Shown here: one piece after another, positions 41,165 through 49,298 of the stretch
Position numbering within the stretch: position 1 is the first letter of the stretch
How the letters are laid out: every line of letters starts with the position of its first letter
Source: Aliidiomarina soli
GTDB taxonomy: Bacteria; Pseudomonadota; Gammaproteobacteria; Enterobacterales; Alteromonadaceae
Direction of reading: 5' to 3'
Length of the DNA stretch: 64,000 nucleotides
Assembly: GCF_003986975.1 (NCBI RefSeq)
Contig: NZ_PIPO01000003.1
Span: forward strand, 248,001-312,000
The notes under the pieces: model-generated
What the model was told of the DNA's origin: nothing
Databases searched by the model: none
What the model saw: only the letters and a program-made list of their open reading frames with translations
Program-made: the position numbers and the translations under genes

Positions 41165-41662
41165 ATGAAACAACGCGCTTTATATCGGTTGCTACTCGGA
41201 GTAACCATCGCCAGTTCCCTCGCACTGGCAGGCTGTGGTTCGTCGCCGTCGTCTGAGCAGAGTGAGGACACAGAGGTCACCGTGGATACACCGCCAACAG
41301 CAGACTCAGCTGCTGATTCGTTGTCTTATAACCTGCGTCGGCTGGCTGATCGCGATTTCGTAGACAGCTATGGCGATGGCGAGAATGAAAAAGTTTGGTA
41401 CACCGCTGCGGAGAATCTCGGTGAGATCGGCAAGCAGGCAATCCCTCCGTTGATTGAGCGTTTAGACTCGTCCGACGATTATGAGGTGATGCTGGCATTA
41501 TACGCCCTGCAACTGGCAAGCCAGGATGAGGCATTAGCCGAGGATATTGGGGATAATTATTTACGTCTGCCAAGTGTGTTAAACCCCCGAGCTAACCCCC
41601 AAAACCGGGCGATTGCGCTAAGTTGGTGGCAGCAATATCAACACCTGTGGTCACAACAATGA
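41165..41662 (+). CDS. HEAT-repeat-like lipoprotein
   Basis: The 165-residue predicted lipoprotein has signal MKQRALYRLLLGVTIASSLALAGC with lipobox LAGC and lipidation at Cys24, then an acidic Ser/Thr-rich spacer. A helical part follows with HEAT-like pattern (AAENLGEIGKQAIPPLIERLDSSDDYEVMLALYALQLAS, ~80-118). It may be a scaffold in the periplasm, but no function is known. Its stop overlaps the rlmA start as ATGA, so the two are translationally coupled although their functions look unrelated. Confidence 0.75.
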   Translation: MKQRALYRLLLGVTIASSLALAGCGSSPSSEQSEDTEVTVDTPPTADSAADSLSYNLRRLADRDFVDSYGDGENEKVWYTAAENLGEIGKQAIPPLIERLDSSDDYEVMLALYALQLASQDEALAEDIGDNYLRLPSVLNPRANPQNRAIALSWWQQYQHLWSQQ

Positions 41663-42540
41663 CAGAATTACTTTGTTGTCCGGTCTGTTTAGACAGCGGT
41701 TTTTCAGGCAGCACTCAGGCGGCAGAAAATCCGTTGGTATTCGGGCAGGGGAGCTGGCGTTGTTTGCACGGGCATCAGTTTGATCAAGCCCGCCAGGGAT
41801 ACATCAATGTATTGCCTGCCCAGCACAAACGTTCTAAAGATCCGGGTGACAGCAAGGCGATGGTGCAGGCACGCCGGCGGTTTCTCGAACAGGGGTTCTA
41901 TCAGCCGTTAGCTGATGCTATCGAACGACTGTTGCAGTGTGTTGCTGAACAGGGGGGCGTGCTCGATGCGGGCTGTGGTGAGGGCTATTATCTTCGCCAA
42001 CTGGCCGCCAAACGCCCCGGCTTGCAGTTACTGGGGAATGATATTTCCAAATGGGCGGTGCGCGCCGCTGCGCCCTGGCATAAAACGGCAACGTATCTGG
42101 TTGCGTCAAACGCGCGTGTTCCCTTAACCAGTGGCAGTCTCGATGCGATCATTTGCGCCTTTGGCTTTGCCGTCGACAACGAGTTTTTGCGGCTGCTGAA
42201 GCCAACCGGATACTTACTCAAAGTTGACCCCGCCAGCGGTCATCTGAATGAACTGCGCCAGGTGCTCTATAACAACCCTCGTGAGGCTGAAGCAGAGTCG
42301 ACCAACAGCCGCCCAGGTTGGCAGCTGATTGAGTCTGAACGGCTTTGTTTTTCTGTTGAGCTACCCAGTAAGGATAGCATTCAGGATCTGGTGGCAATGA
42401 CCCCTCATCAGCACAAAGCAGGGCGAGAAGGCCTTGAGCGGCTGTCTGCGCTGACTTCGATGACAGTGACGGTCGATATACTACTAAACCTTTACCAGCC
42501 ACACTCCATCCACTCAATCAATGAAGGAACAGGGTTATGA
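41659..42540 (+). CDS. rlmA: 23S rRNA (guanine745-N1)-methyltransferase
   Basis: RlmA methylates N1 of G745 in helix 35 of 23S rRNA. The 293-residue product has an N-terminal zinc site (Cys7, Cys10, Cys35 and His39 in CPVC and RCLHGH) and the SAM motif [16 protein letters not shown]. Conserved segments include [35 protein letters not shown] and [13 protein letters not shown]. The start at 41659 overlaps the upstream stop. The longer frame to 41623 lies inside the lipoprotein gene and is rejected. Confidence 0.93.
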   Translation: MTELLCCPVCLDSGFSGSTQAAENPLVFGQGSWRCLHGHQFDQARQGYINVLPAQHKRSKDPGDSKAMVQARRRFLEQGFYQPLADAIERLLQCVAEQGGVLDAGCGEGYYLRQLAAKRPGLQLLGNDISKWAVRAAAPWHKTATYLVASNARVPLTSGSLDAIICAFGFAVDNEFLRLLKPTGYLLKVDPASGHLNELRQVLYNNPREAEAESTNSRPGWQLIESERLCFSVELPSKDSIQDLVAMTPHQHKAGREGLERLSALTSMTVTVDILLNLYQPHSIHSINEGTGL

Positions 42541-42983
42541 CCATCTGGGTCGACGCCGATGCGTGTCCTCGTGTTATCAAAGATATTCTGTTCCGCGCTG
42601 CGGTGCGTAAGCAGTTGCCATTAATTTTAGTCGCCAACCATTACCAGGCGACACCCAAAACTCCCTGGATAAAGTCAATTCAGGTGGCCGGTGGTTTTGA
42701 TGAAGCAGATGACGAAATTGTACGACGCTGCGAACCCGGAGATCTGGTAATTACGGCGGACATTCCTCTGGCCAGCGAAGTCATTGGAAAAAAAGGCCTG
42801 GTAATAACACCGCGAGGTGACATTCTTGATGCCGGCAATGTCGGGGCGCGGTTAAATATTCGCGATTTTAACGACACCATGCGCGCCAGTGGTGAGCATA
42901 CCGGGGGGCCACCCCCGTTGCATGCCCGTGACCGTCAGCAATTCGCCAATGCGCTGGACCGTTACCTGGCCCAAAGCAGCTAG
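42537..42983 (+). CDS. YaiI/YqxD family protein (DUF188)
   Basis: The 148-residue product begins [22 protein letters not shown], the signature of this PIN-like family, and has [23 protein letters not shown] and the C-terminal [20 protein letters not shown]. The conserved Asp residues suggest a metal-dependent nuclease fold, but no activity is established for the family. The start overlaps the rlmA stop (ATGA). Confidence 0.93.
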   Translation: MTIWVDADACPRVIKDILFRAAVRKQLPLILVANHYQATPKTPWIKSIQVAGGFDEADDEIVRRCEPGDLVITADIPLASEVIGKKGLVITPRGDILDAGNVGARLNIRDFNDTMRASGEHTGGPPPLHARDRQQFANALDRYLAQSS

Positions 42984-43045
42984 TCTGGAGTGGCCGATAG
43001 CCCTTCTCTAATAACTTGATTTATTGGCTATATTTGATTTTTTAG

Positions 43046-43117
43046 AAAGTAAATACTTTGTATATCCGCTGGCAATTTAGACAGCAATGGTTATAACCAT
43101 AGAGCAGTATTTACTTT
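43046..43117. repeat. Nested inverted repeats ahead of the pgs operon
   Basis: AAAGTAAATACT (43046-43057) has its exact reverse complement AGTATTTACTTT at 43106-43117. Between them lies a perfect palindrome ATGGTTATAACCAT (43087-43100). The outer arms end 15 bases before the GTG start of pgsB and next to its GGGGGA ribosome site. The region may be an operator array or a folded leader. I could not place a convincing promoter. Confidence 0.75.
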
Positions 43118-43132
43118 TTTGGGGGAATCAAT

Positions 43133-44338
43133 GTGGCCATACCTGACACACTGCTGGTTATGGCGGCGCTTTGGCTTGTGCTGGTCGTTGCCGGTGCTGT
43201 TGAAGCCTGGCATCACCGGCGAGTAATCAAATCCATACCAGTTCGTATTCATGTCAACGGGACCCGCGGCAAAACCAGCGTAACCAGACTTATTGCTGCT
43301 GGGTTACGCGGTGGCGGCAAGCGGGTCTGTGCAAAAACCACTGGTTCAGCCGCCGCATTCACTGATCCGGAAGGGCGTGAATTTGCACTCTATCGGATTA
43401 GCGGCGCGAATATTATCGAGCAAATGCGACTGATGGCGCGAATGGCAAAGTTCCGTCCGGACATTGTCGTGGTTGAGTGCATGGCGTTGCAGCCTCATTA
43501 TCAGTCGCTCACTGAACTGAAAATGGTCCGTTCAAACCTTGGTGTCATCACCAACGCGCGACCTGACCACCTTGATGTGATGGGGCCGGGCGAGGAAGAC
43601 GTGGCATTAGCATTAGCCGGAAGTACACCGGTGAAAGGGGCTTTGTTTACGGCGGAACGAGATTTATTGCATGTCTTTCGTAATTCCACCGAGGATCGCA
43701 AGAGCGACCTGCACGGTGTCAGCGAAACTGAAGTCAAAGCGATTGGCGATGATGTCCTCAGCCAGTTCCAGTACAGCGAGCATGCCGAAAATATCGCGCT
43801 GGCTCTGAATGTCTGCCAACACCTCGGGGTTGAGAGACAAGCAGCGTTGCAAGGCATGATCGACCTTGAACCTGAAGCTGGGGCAATGCGCATCCTGCAT
43901 CTTGAGTATTTCAAACGGGATATGATTTTTGTCAATGCATTCGCCGCCAATGATCCTGAATCCACAGGCCATATCTGGGAGCGTTTAATCAAACGTCACG
44001 GCGAAGGTCGTCGGCGTATTGCTCTGGTTAACTGCCGCGCGGACCGGCCGCATCGCTCGCAACAAATGGCCGAAGCCGCCGTGAATTGGACTGCACCGGA
44101 TAAGTACGTGGTGATGGGCTCCGGCACCTTAATGTTTGTGCGCATGGCGGTCAGAGCTGGGATCGACCCAAACCGAATTGTGGTCATGGAACAGGGCGCA
44201 ATGACCGATATTATCGAAACTCTGTTTGAAGAATGCGGGTATAAATCTCTGGTCGTCGGTATGTGTAATATTCATGGTGGCGGTGAAGACGTTGCGCGCT
44301 TTTTCCAGAATCGTGCGTTGAAAGAGGAAGACTTATGA
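43133..44338 (+). CDS. pgsB: Poly-gamma-glutamate synthase ligase subunit PgsB/CapB
   Basis: This subunit is the ATP-dependent amide ligase that elongates poly-gamma-glutamate at the inner membrane and is related to Mur ligases. The 401-residue product has an N-terminal helix (TLLVMAALWLVLVVAGAVEAW), the P-loop VNGTRGKTS at 41-49, TGSAAAFTDPEGRE, VVECMALQPHYQ, and ITNARPDHLDVMGPGEEDVA. The start is GTG at 43133 with GGGGGA six bases upstream. An ATG two bases earlier is out of frame. pgsC follows with an ATGA overlap. Confidence 0.93.
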   Translation: MAIPDTLLVMAALWLVLVVAGAVEAWHHRRVIKSIPVRIHVNGTRGKTSVTRLIAAGLRGGGKRVCAKTTGSAAAFTDPEGREFALYRISGANIIEQMRLMARMAKFRPDIVVVECMALQPHYQSLTELKMVRSNLGVITNARPDHLDVMGPGEEDVALALAGSTPVKGALFTAERDLLHVFRNSTEDRKSDLHGVSETEVKAIGDDVLSQFQYSEHAENIALALNVCQHLGVERQAALQGMIDLEPEAGAMRILHLEYFKRDMIFVNAFAANDPESTGHIWERLIKRHGEGRRRIALVNCRADRPHRSQQMAEAAVNWTAPDKYVVMGSGTLMFVRMAVRAGIDPNRIVVMEQGAMTDIIETLFEECGYKSLVVGMCNIHGGGEDVARFFQNRALKEEDL

Positions 44339-44910
44339 TAGCGCTAAATATTCTTGCTGTTGCCATTGGCATCGGCCTGTTCTTTACCCTGGTACTAAGC
44401 ACCACATTTGGACTCGCAGCGGGAGGGCTGGTCGTGCCAGGCTATATGGCCCTGCAGCTTATGAGTCCGCTCAGCGTAGCTGTAACCTTATTCGCCGCGT
44501 TCGTCACTTTTCTTATTGTGCGTATGGTGTCGACCTATGTAGTTATCTATGGCCGTCGTCAGACGATTATTATGATCCTGACGGGGTACCTGATTGCAGG
44601 GTTACTCGATTTGTTCCTCGGTAGTCTGGTCTCGTGGGCGGATCTGGAAATGATTGGTCAGACGGGTGAAGCGGAAGCACAGGTCGCTCAGCTCGAGTCA
44701 GGTTTTATGATGGCGGTGATGGAAACCAGCATTATCGGTTATATCATCCCCGGTCTGATTGCGATTTGGTTTGACCGCCAAGGCGTATTGCAGACCCTCT
44801 GTGGTCTGGCCGTTACCGCGGTGCTGGTACGTTTGGCTTTAATCATTTTGATGCCCGATGCGCTGATGGCCTATGAAGCGCAGCAAACAATACAAATGCC
44901 AGGTTGGTAA
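44335..44910 (+). CDS. pgsC: Poly-gamma-glutamate biosynthesis membrane protein PgsC/CapC
   Basis: The 191-residue inner-membrane partner of PgsB is predicted to have five or more helices. The conserved start region is IGLFFTLVLSTTFGLAAGGLVVPGYMAL (~13-40). It is about 40 residues longer than the Bacillus protein. The extra length is mainly a hydrophilic insert near LEMIGQTGEAEAQVAQLESG. It is coupled to pgsB by ATGA and precedes the third gene by 11 bp. Confidence 0.9.
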   Translation: MIALNILAVAIGIGLFFTLVLSTTFGLAAGGLVVPGYMALQLMSPLSVAVTLFAAFVTFLIVRMVSTYVVIYGRRQTIIMILTGYLIAGLLDLFLGSLVSWADLEMIGQTGEAEAQVAQLESGFMMAVMETSIIGYIIPGLIAIWFDRQGVLQTLCGLAVTAVLVRLALIILMPDALMAYEAQQTIQMPGW

Positions 44911-44921
44911 GGAGACAGAGT

Positions 44922-46073
44922 ATGAGTAAATACACCAAGATTTACTGGCGTTCGTCGCAGGTTCCAGCCTGGGGACTTATTTTTCTGGCGGGCATGGCGA
45001 TTGTTATCTTACTCGCAGCTGAAAAGATTCAGGTGCGGGATCCGGTCATTGAAGAGCATTATTCAACGATGGTGGCGGCCTCAGGTACGGTCCGCGACAG
45101 CTATGATGTGATCCGTTCAGTTCGTAGCAATTTGCGGCCGATAAACCCGGAGACTGACCCGCAGCGATCAGGTCTGATAGGCCCGTCGAGTAGCGAAGTC
45201 ACAACGACCATCGGTGGTCTGGAATCAAAGCAAACCTCAGTCAACCCCAATTGGGGCGCCGTTGCCGTGAAATTATTGGCGGATGCGGACGTAGAAGAGG
45301 GGGATTTAGTCGCGGTCGCTGTATCCGGTTCGTTTCCAGCGCTGAATATAGCTGTCTACGCTGCGATTGAGGCATTGGGTGCAGAAGCCGTTATTATCGC
45401 TTCGGGGTCGTCCTCTCAGTATGGTGCTAACTTACCAGGTTTGCTGTGGCTGGATATGGAGCGTGAGCTTCGTGATGCGGAACTGTTGACGCTGCGGCCT
45501 GTGGCTGCCTCGATAGGTGGTGTCGAAGACCGTGGCGCAGATTTATCGGCGGAAGGCCGTAGTATTATCCGCGAAGCAATTGAACGTAGCGGAGCGAGTT
45601 ACATTCAGCCGAGTAATTACCAGGAAGCAGTTGCCGACCGTATTGCGCTCTATCGTGAACACTCGTCGGGTCGTCCGTTTAAAGCCTTCATCAACGTAGG
45701 TGGCGGCGCCACCATCGTCGGCCCTCCGAGTATCGATAGTTTGTTTGCACCAGGCTTATTGCGTAACGCCCCGGCACGCGCGTTTGCTGTGGATACGGTG
45801 ATGGGGTACTTTTTACGTGAGGGCGTGCCCGCGATTCACTTTATCGGGGTAAAAGACATGGCGGAGCGCTATGGGCTGCCGATTGCATCACGTAACCCGG
45901 TTCCGGTTGGTGACGGTGGGGTTTATTCAAGCACCCGTTATTCGCGCATCCTGGCTTTTATACTTGGACTTATTCTGGTTGGTCTCACCTGGCTGATGGT
46001 TCGCTCTGGTGGTATTATCGGTTTCTGGAATCGCCAGGGGCATAGTGGCAAAGGCGTCAAACCCATGGTGTAA
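44922..46073 (+). CDS. Poly-gamma-glutamate system protein (TIGR04332-like, PgsW)
   Basis: The 383-residue protein has an N-terminal anchor (VPAWGLIFLAGMAIVILLAAEKI), a large extracytoplasmic domain, and a C-terminal helix (ILAFILGLILVGLTWLMV). I assign it to the poly-gamma-glutamate system family TIGR04332 from its position after pgsBC and its character. INVGGGATIVG and VSGSFPALNIAVYAAIEALGAEAV resemble a nucleophile-type fold, but the role is unknown. ATG 44922 has AAGGAG seven bases upstream. A start at 44904 inside pgsC is rejected. It may stand in for CapA, CapD or CapE, none of which is present. Confidence 0.75.
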   Translation: MSKYTKIYWRSSQVPAWGLIFLAGMAIVILLAAEKIQVRDPVIEEHYSTMVAASGTVRDSYDVIRSVRSNLRPINPETDPQRSGLIGPSSSEVTTTIGGLESKQTSVNPNWGAVAVKLLADADVEEGDLVAVAVSGSFPALNIAVYAAIEALGAEAVIIASGSSSQYGANLPGLLWLDMERELRDAELLTLRPVAASIGGVEDRGADLSAEGRSIIREAIERSGASYIQPSNYQEAVADRIALYREHSSGRPFKAFINVGGGATIVGPPSIDSLFAPGLLRNAPARAFAVDTVMGYFLREGVPAIHFIGVKDMAERYGLPIASRNPVPVGDGGVYSSTRYSRILAFILGLILVGLTWLMVRSGGIIGFWNRQGHSGKGVKPMV

Positions 46074-46101
46074 ACAAGGACTTATAACGTTTGGGTAGCT
46101 T

Positions 46102-46563
46102 GTGAATAAACTAGAACTGAAAATTCCACCCTTGCTAGTGGTGGTAATTACAGCGGCCTGTATGTGGTTATTTACCACATATGTGCCGCTGGTATTGGTT
46201 ACCTTTGCCGGTCAGCTTGCTATCGCATTGGTATTTGCCATTGTTGGCTTCCAGATAGCTGTCTCTGGCGTGCGCACCTGCTATGCGGCTCAGACTACGG
46301 TCAATCCGCTTAAGCCCGAAGACAGCAATACCTTAATAACCGAAGGGGTCTTCAAGGTTAGCCGCAATCCGATGTATCTGGGGTTTTTGCTGGCGCTTAC
46401 CGGGTTCGCGCTGTGGTTAGGCGCACTCACCGCGCTGTTGTGGCTGCCGTTGTTTGTCTTCTACATGAATCGTTTTCAGATCCAGCCAGAAGAACGGGCG
46501 TTGTCGCAACAGTTCGGTGAAGCGTATCTGGCTTATCAGCAGAAGGTGCGCCGCTGGATTTAA
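46102..46563 (+). CDS. Isoprenylcysteine carboxyl methyltransferase-family membrane protein
   Basis: The 153-residue integral membrane protein has about four helices and the C-terminal family pattern EGVFKVSRNPMYLGFLLALTGFAL (~75-98) and EERALSQQFGEAYLAYQQKVRRW. Bacterial members of this ICMT/PEMT-like family have no assigned substrate. The start is GTG at 46102, 28 bp after the pgs operon and on the same strand, so it may be co-transcribed. A functional link to poly-gamma-glutamate is speculative. Confidence 0.85.
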   Translation: MNKLELKIPPLLVVVITAACMWLFTTYVPLVLVTFAGQLAIALVFAIVGFQIAVSGVRTCYAAQTTVNPLKPEDSNTLITEGVFKVSRNPMYLGFLLALTGFALWLGALTALLWLPLFVFYMNRFQIQPEERALSQQFGEAYLAYQQKVRRWI

Positions 46564-46573
46564 ACCCGCGTGA

Positions 46574-47356
46574 CTAGTTTCGCTTTGCAACCATCCGCCG
46601 CACCAGGCCTGGCAGAAAACGTTGCAGCACAGGAGCAGCTTTAGACAGTCCCTTGCCGACAATAATCTCATCTTTATCTGCTTTGATGGCGGTGATTATT
46701 TCAGCCGCGCACTGGGCGGCGGAAATACCCCCTGCATTATCAGGATCGGCTTGTCCGAGCGCTGAACCGTCACCAACTAATGCATTATGCGCAATCTGAG
46801 TGTGAACAAAACCCGGGCACACGGTTAAGCAGCGTACGTTTTTGTCCGCCAGTTCAGCACGAAAACAGTCCATAAACCCGATAACCGCAAACTTCGCTCC
46901 GGAATACCCGGAACGGCGTTTACTGCCGACTTTGCCAGCGACACTGGCGACGGTCACAATGTGACCATCACCCTGGTTAACCAAGCGTGGTGCAATCAGC
47001 TTACTTAGTGCCACCACACTAAAATAGTTCACTTCCATCAGGTCCCGGTAGACTTCAAAATCAGTCTCCAAGGCCAGACTGCGTTGTGAAATGCCAGCGT
47101 TGTTGATCAGAATATCGACCTTAATGTCGTCGAGGAAGGCTTCAGCGCGGTTAACCGCTTTTTCCGGACGGGATAAATCCATTGGCAATACCAGGTGAGT
47201 TCCTGGCAAGCGATTCGCTATCTCGCGTAATTTCTCTTCATTGCGGGCTGTCAGTACCAGGTTGGCGCCTTCGGCGGCTAGTTGCTCCGCCAGTGCCAAG
47301 CCGATGCCGGATGAAGCACCCGTTAACCAAATCGTTTTGCCGTTTATTTTACTCAT
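46574..47356 (-). CDS. Short-chain dehydrogenase/reductase
   Basis: The 260-residue classical SDR has cofactor motif TGASSGIG (12-19), NNAG (~85-88), catalytic Ser in VASVAGKVG, and YxxxK as YSGAK (~150-154), then PGFVHTQI. The C-terminal tail is basic (GLVRRMVAKRN), which might favour membrane contact. ITAIKADKDEIIVG is a motif of the group resembling mammalian DHRS7. The substrate is unknown. It is convergent with the ICMT-like gene, with 10 bp between. Confidence 0.92.
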   Translation of the reverse strand: MSKINGKTIWLTGASSGIGLALAEQLAAEGANLVLTARNEEKLREIANRLPGTHLVLPMDLSRPEKAVNRAEAFLDDIKVDILINNAGISQRSLALETDFEVYRDLMEVNYFSVVALSKLIAPRLVNQGDGHIVTVASVAGKVGSKRRSGYSGAKFAVIGFMDCFRAELADKNVRCLTVCPGFVHTQIAHNALVGDGSALGQADPDNAGGISAAQCAAEIITAIKADKDEIIVGKGLSKAAPVLQRFLPGLVRRMVAKRN

Positions 47357-47418
47357 CAGAAACTCGCTTTTTGTTTTTATAGGTCTGTCGGTTTTTTGGG
47401 GCCCGCCCGGACTGCTAA

Positions 47419-48000
47419 CTAGACCGTCAATAATTCACGCACAGGCCGGAAACTACGACGGTGAATCGGCGTTATTCCATGCTCACGGATTAATTGCAGA
47501 TGCTGCGGGGTGGGGTAGGCTTTGTGCCTGGCAAAATCATACACCGGGTACTTTTCATGCCACTCGAGCATCTGCCGGTCACGTTCGACTTTAGCCAGAA
47601 TCGAAGCTGCACCGATGCAGGCTTCACTGGCGTCACCTTTAATAATAGCGGTGGCGGGCACGTTTAAGTCAGGCAGTCGGTTGCCGTCTATGAGCACATG
47701 CTCTGGCGCCACCGGTAACGCAGCGACAGCACGGCTCATTGCCAGCATCGATGCGTGGAGAATATTCAGCTGGTCAATTTCCTCAACATCACACTGGGCG
47801 ATGGCCCAGTACAGTGCATGTTGCTTAATACGCTCACTGAGTAGCTGACGCTTTTTCTCGCTTAACTTTTTGGAGTCGGTAACTCCTTCGATCGGATGTG
47901 CCGGATCAAGGATAACCGCGGCAGCAACGACCGGCCCGGCAATCGGGCCGCGGCCAGCTTCATCAACGCCGCAGAGTAGGGTGAACTTTGCAAAATCCAT
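47419..48000 (-). CDS. rnhB: Ribonuclease HII
   Basis: RNase HII cuts at single ribonucleotides misincorporated into DNA. The 193-residue product has [21 protein letters not shown] with Asp13 and Glu14, [12 protein letters not shown], and [10 protein letters not shown] with the third acidic residue. The fourth lies in [12 protein letters not shown]. The C-terminal [12 protein letters not shown] is typical. In this window it is next to argE rather than in the lpxB/dnaE neighbourhood seen in many enterics. Confidence 0.95.
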   Translation of the reverse strand: MDFAKFTLLCGVDEAGRGPIAGPVVAAAVILDPAHPIEGVTDSKKLSEKKRQLLSERIKQHALYWAIAQCDVEEIDQLNILHASMLAMSRAVAALPVAPEHVLIDGNRLPDLNVPATAIIKGDASEACIGAASILAKVERDRQMLEWHEKYPVYDFARHKAYPTPQHLQLIREHGITPIHRRSFRPVRELLTV

Positions 48001-48015
48001 GTTCTGCTATTTTTC

Positions 48016-49182
48016 CTATGCTAAGGGCCCACAGACCCGTTCGATTAAACGGCCAAGTTGTTGTTGCGAAGGGTTAATCTCCGCTAAGGTGATGTACTCA
48101 TCAGGCTGATGTGCCTGGCGGATTGACCCCGGACCCATGATGATGGTTTCACAGCCAAGATCCTGCACGAAGGGGGCTTCGGTGCAATAGTTGGCAGGCT
48201 GGGCTTTTTCGCCGCTCAGTTCTTCAGCCAGCTTGACGATAGCCGAGTCGGCCGGGCAGGCATAGCCAGGTATGGGAGCATGCATAGAATGCACTGCAAT
48301 GGCATCAGGATAGCGCTGCTGTAAATCATGTAGCCGACTGTTGAGCATGCTGTAAAGGTCATCAATGTTCATGCCCGGCAGTGGGCGCATATCAAGGTGC
48401 AGTTCACAACAGGCACAAATACGGTTGGCCGCATCCCCTCCATGAATATGCCCCAGGTTCAGGGTCGGGTAGGGAACTTCAAATGCGGCTTGCTGGTAGT
48501 TTGCGGCCATCTCCTGCTTGGTGGCGAGTAATTCGCTGATGACTTCATGCATCACCTCGATCGCGTTGAGCCCCGCCGCAGGGTTGGAACTATGGCCGCT
48601 GCGTCCGGTGACCCGCACACATTCCGTCAGGTGGCCTTTATGCATAATGACCGGTGCCATATTGGTGGGTTCGCCAATAACCGCGTAGTCAGGCTTTAAG
48701 TCGGGAAATTTATTCAGTTCGCGTGCACCTGCCATAGTGGTTTCTTCATCAGCAGTGGCGAGAATACGTAATGGTTTTTTCAGGGTACTGAGGTCTTTAT
48801 CTCGCAACGCCTCGAGAATAAAGGCAAAGAAGCCTTTCATATCGGCACTGCCTAAACCATATAGCTTGCCATCGGCTTCTGTCAGTTTGAACGGGTCCCG
48901 GGTCCAGCGGCCTTCATCCCAGGGCACAGTGTCAGTATGGCCGGCCAGCAGTAAACCGCCGTCACTGTTACCCGCTGGGCAATAGCTGGCAAGCATATTG
49001 AACTTGCCTTGCTGTGCGTCCAGCTCGTTAACCTGAACCTGAAAACCTAAGCTTTCGAACCAGCCAGCCAGTTTATCGATGACCGCTTTGTTACTGGTAT
49101 CCCAGGACGGGTCGAGGCATGACACCGAGGGCGCCGCAACAAGTTCCGAATACATGCTAATAAAACCGGGCAAGGATGACAT
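48016..49182 (-). CDS. argE: Acetylornithine deacetylase
   Basis: ArgE removes acetyl from N-acetylornithine in arginine biosynthesis. The 388-residue M20-family zinc enzyme has AGHTDTVPWDEGRW, GSADMKGFFAFILEAL, TADEETTMAGAREL, GHSSNPAAGLNAIEVMHEVI and the C-terminal IMGPGSIRQAHQPDEYI with the last metal His. ATG 49182 gives the standard start MSSLPGF, with GAGG eight bases upstream. The extension to 49236 lacks this support. No other arg genes are adjacent. It follows the AbgT-type gene on the same strand. Confidence 0.93.
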   Translation of the reverse strand: MSSLPGFISMYSELVAAPSVSCLDPSWDTSNKAVIDKLAGWFESLGFQVQVNELDAQQGKFNMLASYCPAGNSDGGLLLAGHTDTVPWDEGRWTRDPFKLTEADGKLYGLGSADMKGFFAFILEALRDKDLSTLKKPLRILATADEETTMAGARELNKFPDLKPDYAVIGEPTNMAPVIMHKGHLTECVRVTGRSGHSSNPAAGLNAIEVMHEVISELLATKQEMAANYQQAAFEVPYPTLNLGHIHGGDAANRICACCELHLDMRPLPGMNIDDLYSMLNSRLHDLQQRYPDAIAVHSMHAPIPGYACPADSAIVKLAEELSGEKAQPANYCTEAPFVQDLGCETIIMGPGSIRQAHQPDEYITLAEINPSQQQLGRLIERVCGPLA

Positions 49183-49244
49183 GGTGGTAACCTCGTTCAA
49201 CTCAAAAGGGGCATTAACCGGTATCATAGCATGCAAATAGAATG

Positions 49245-49272
49245 AAAAAGAGCGCCACAGGGGCGCTCTTTT
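49245..49272 (-). terminator. Rho-independent terminator after the AbgT-type gene
   Basis: On the minus strand AAAAGAGCGCC-CCTGT-GGCGCTCTTTT forms an 11-bp stem ending in a run of five T. It separates the transporter transcript from argE. Confidence 0.9.
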
Positions 49273-49298
49273 AAACGGTTAACTTCTAAGCTATAGCT

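Noticed and set aside
43131-43133. ATG two bases before the pgsB GTG start
   Set aside because: It is out of frame with pgsB. The GTG at 43133 has correct spacing from GGGGGA.
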